Below, piece by piece: positions 62,988 through 64,000 of a DNA stretch of 64,000 nt. A model generated the notes under the pieces. It did no database searches. It saw only the letters and a list, made by a program, of their open reading frames with translations, and had not been told where the DNA came from. The stretch's first letter is position 1; every line of letters begins with the position of its first letter. This DNA is from Rhytidiadelphus loreus (Eukaryota; Streptophyta; Bryopsida; Hypnales; Hylocomiaceae): positions 44,186,760 through 44,250,759 of the forward strand of contig OX344762.1 of assembly GCA_947034895.1 (NCBI GenBank), given 5' to 3'. A program made the translations under genes and the position numbers.

Positions 62988-64000
62988 TCAAAGTGAGTGT
63001 TGAATTGAAGCACAATTGTTCTGATGCTTTGTTGTTGGTGCTTTTAGGTTCCTGCAAACAACTTTGCCTGCTCTTATTTTGGGTTGCTCATCAGGTGATG
63101 ACGAAATAGTATGTGTACGTACAAGTTCAATGCTTGCTTCTTCTCCAAATAGTCATCGAGGGAAAATGACCAGCTGTTGTGGAAGTCTGAAACCAGCTAC
63201 TTCCAAGGCTAAAATCTCGGCCTTTAAAAGTTTTGTGTCCATTTTCACCGGCCAAATGGCTGGCACAGGTGGTACAAATAACACCCACTTCCATCGTGTT
63301 TCCTTCCTACAACGTTCAATGTCATCGTTGCAAAAGAAAATTTGCATGCGATCATTTTGATTTTTCTTGTAATTCACCATCATACCTATATATGTTAGTG
63401 CCACGGTCGCAATGTTCTTTTGGACGATTTGGGTTGTACACTTCTTCATCGTAATTGTTTGGAGCTCAAAACAAGCTTTTGTTGAGGTTTTGGCCAATCG
63501 GACAATATGCCATTGCGTCTCGTCACACATGCTCTTCTGAATTGCGGACACATGAGTGCATTGAGGAGTAGTAGTTGTGTCAAGAATGTTGTCAGTGTTC
63601 ATTGTTTCATAGACCTCCATATGTACAGGTACAACACCCTCTTCATAGATCAAAGTGAGATCATGTACTTTTTTTGTTGCATTGGAAGTTCTTGTTTGGA
63701 TGCGTGGATGGGAGAAATTCACCTTGTCAAGCCTATATGAATCAAAGTCGCAGCTAAGAGGTTGGTCATCTTTCTTCTTCTCCAATCCAAACACTTCTTG
63801 ACTTTCGAGATGTGGTTCTCGATTGATGAATTCTTCAACTCCTAAAATCTTAGAAATAGCTTCAGTGAGAGATTTGGATTCCTAGTTCTCTCTGCTAACC
63901 GTTGTATAACTCGTAATAAAAGCTCTTCCTTGCCTGGCCCAGTCGCTGTTTGATTTTCCTTGAGGTACTAGTAGTACTTTACCATTTGCATAAAGGCTCT
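62988..64000 (-). pseudogene. Unrecognised minus-strand coding region, runs off the window
   Basis: One minus-strand frame is open from the window edge (64000) to 62991 except for two stops, a TAG at 63882-63884 and a TGA at 63153-63155. The longest uninterrupted part has 213 codons (63153-63794). It includes DLTLIYEEGVVPVHMEVYE, ALTYIGMMVNYKKNQNDRMQ and LKAEILALEVAGFRLPQQL. About 1 kb with only two stops in AT-rich DNA is unlikely by chance. It is either a recently broken gene or exons with unrecognised introns. No domain is recognisable to me, and the 5' end lies outside the window. Confidence 0.4.

Overview
This is a nuclear window from a land plant. Two multi-exon genes with GT-AG introns lie in a large, AT-rich, repeat-dominated background. 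The genes are CpG-rich and GC-richer than the intergenic DNA, where CG dinucleotides look depleted, as expected for methylated transposon-rich DNA. Short introns, a moss- or liverwort-like gene style and a secreted DUF3455-like protein suggest a seed-free plant, possibly a bryophyte. That placement is inference; nothing here fixes the species.

Only two genes look intact. At 17707-20852 (+) a five-exon gene encodes a 334-residue protein with a signal peptide that resembles the DUF3455 family (function unknown). A decayed exon of the same family lies at about 2790-3095 on the minus strand. At 49636-53125 (+) an eleven-exon gene encodes a complete 424-residue plant GSK3/shaggy-like (BIN2-type) kinase with every catalytic motif in place. 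It is preceded by a long GC-rich leader region.

Most of the rest is mobile or repetitive. The main theme is a piggyBac-like family. A broken piggyBac transposase lies at about 23380-24520, inside a probable 2.9-kb element (22420-25363). At least eight shorter relatives without coding capacity, about 0.3-0.9 kb long, are scattered from 1.2 to 44 kb. The clearest have termini of the type TTAA-CCCCTAAAGGACC...GGTCCTTTAGGGG-TTAA. The transposase-bearing element shares subterminal sequence with the short copies, so it or a close relative is the likely source of their mobilisation. One short copy (1249-2778) was itself hit by a 583-bp hAT-like MITE with an 8-bp target duplication.

Other elements are a 1.6-kb non-autonomous CACTA element (7112-8717) carrying two related long hairpins, a foldback at 925-1067, a family of inverted-repeat elements sharing a core near 26.8, 29.2, 42.0 and 54.3 kb, and several tandem arrays. 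The arrays are a 78-bp array that encodes a 26-residue repeat at 41.0-42.3 kb, a 59-bp array at 45.2-45.5 kb, a GATGTTGGAT-type array at 32.3-32.7 kb, a GGATGAAA-type array at 57.3-57.5 kb, a 145-bp AT tract, and a 326-bp tandem duplication at 60.3-61.0 kb. Two unrecognised, partly broken coding relics lie at 55.7-57.2 kb (+) and 63.0-64.0 kb (-). No rRNA gene, functional tRNA gene or CRISPR array was found.
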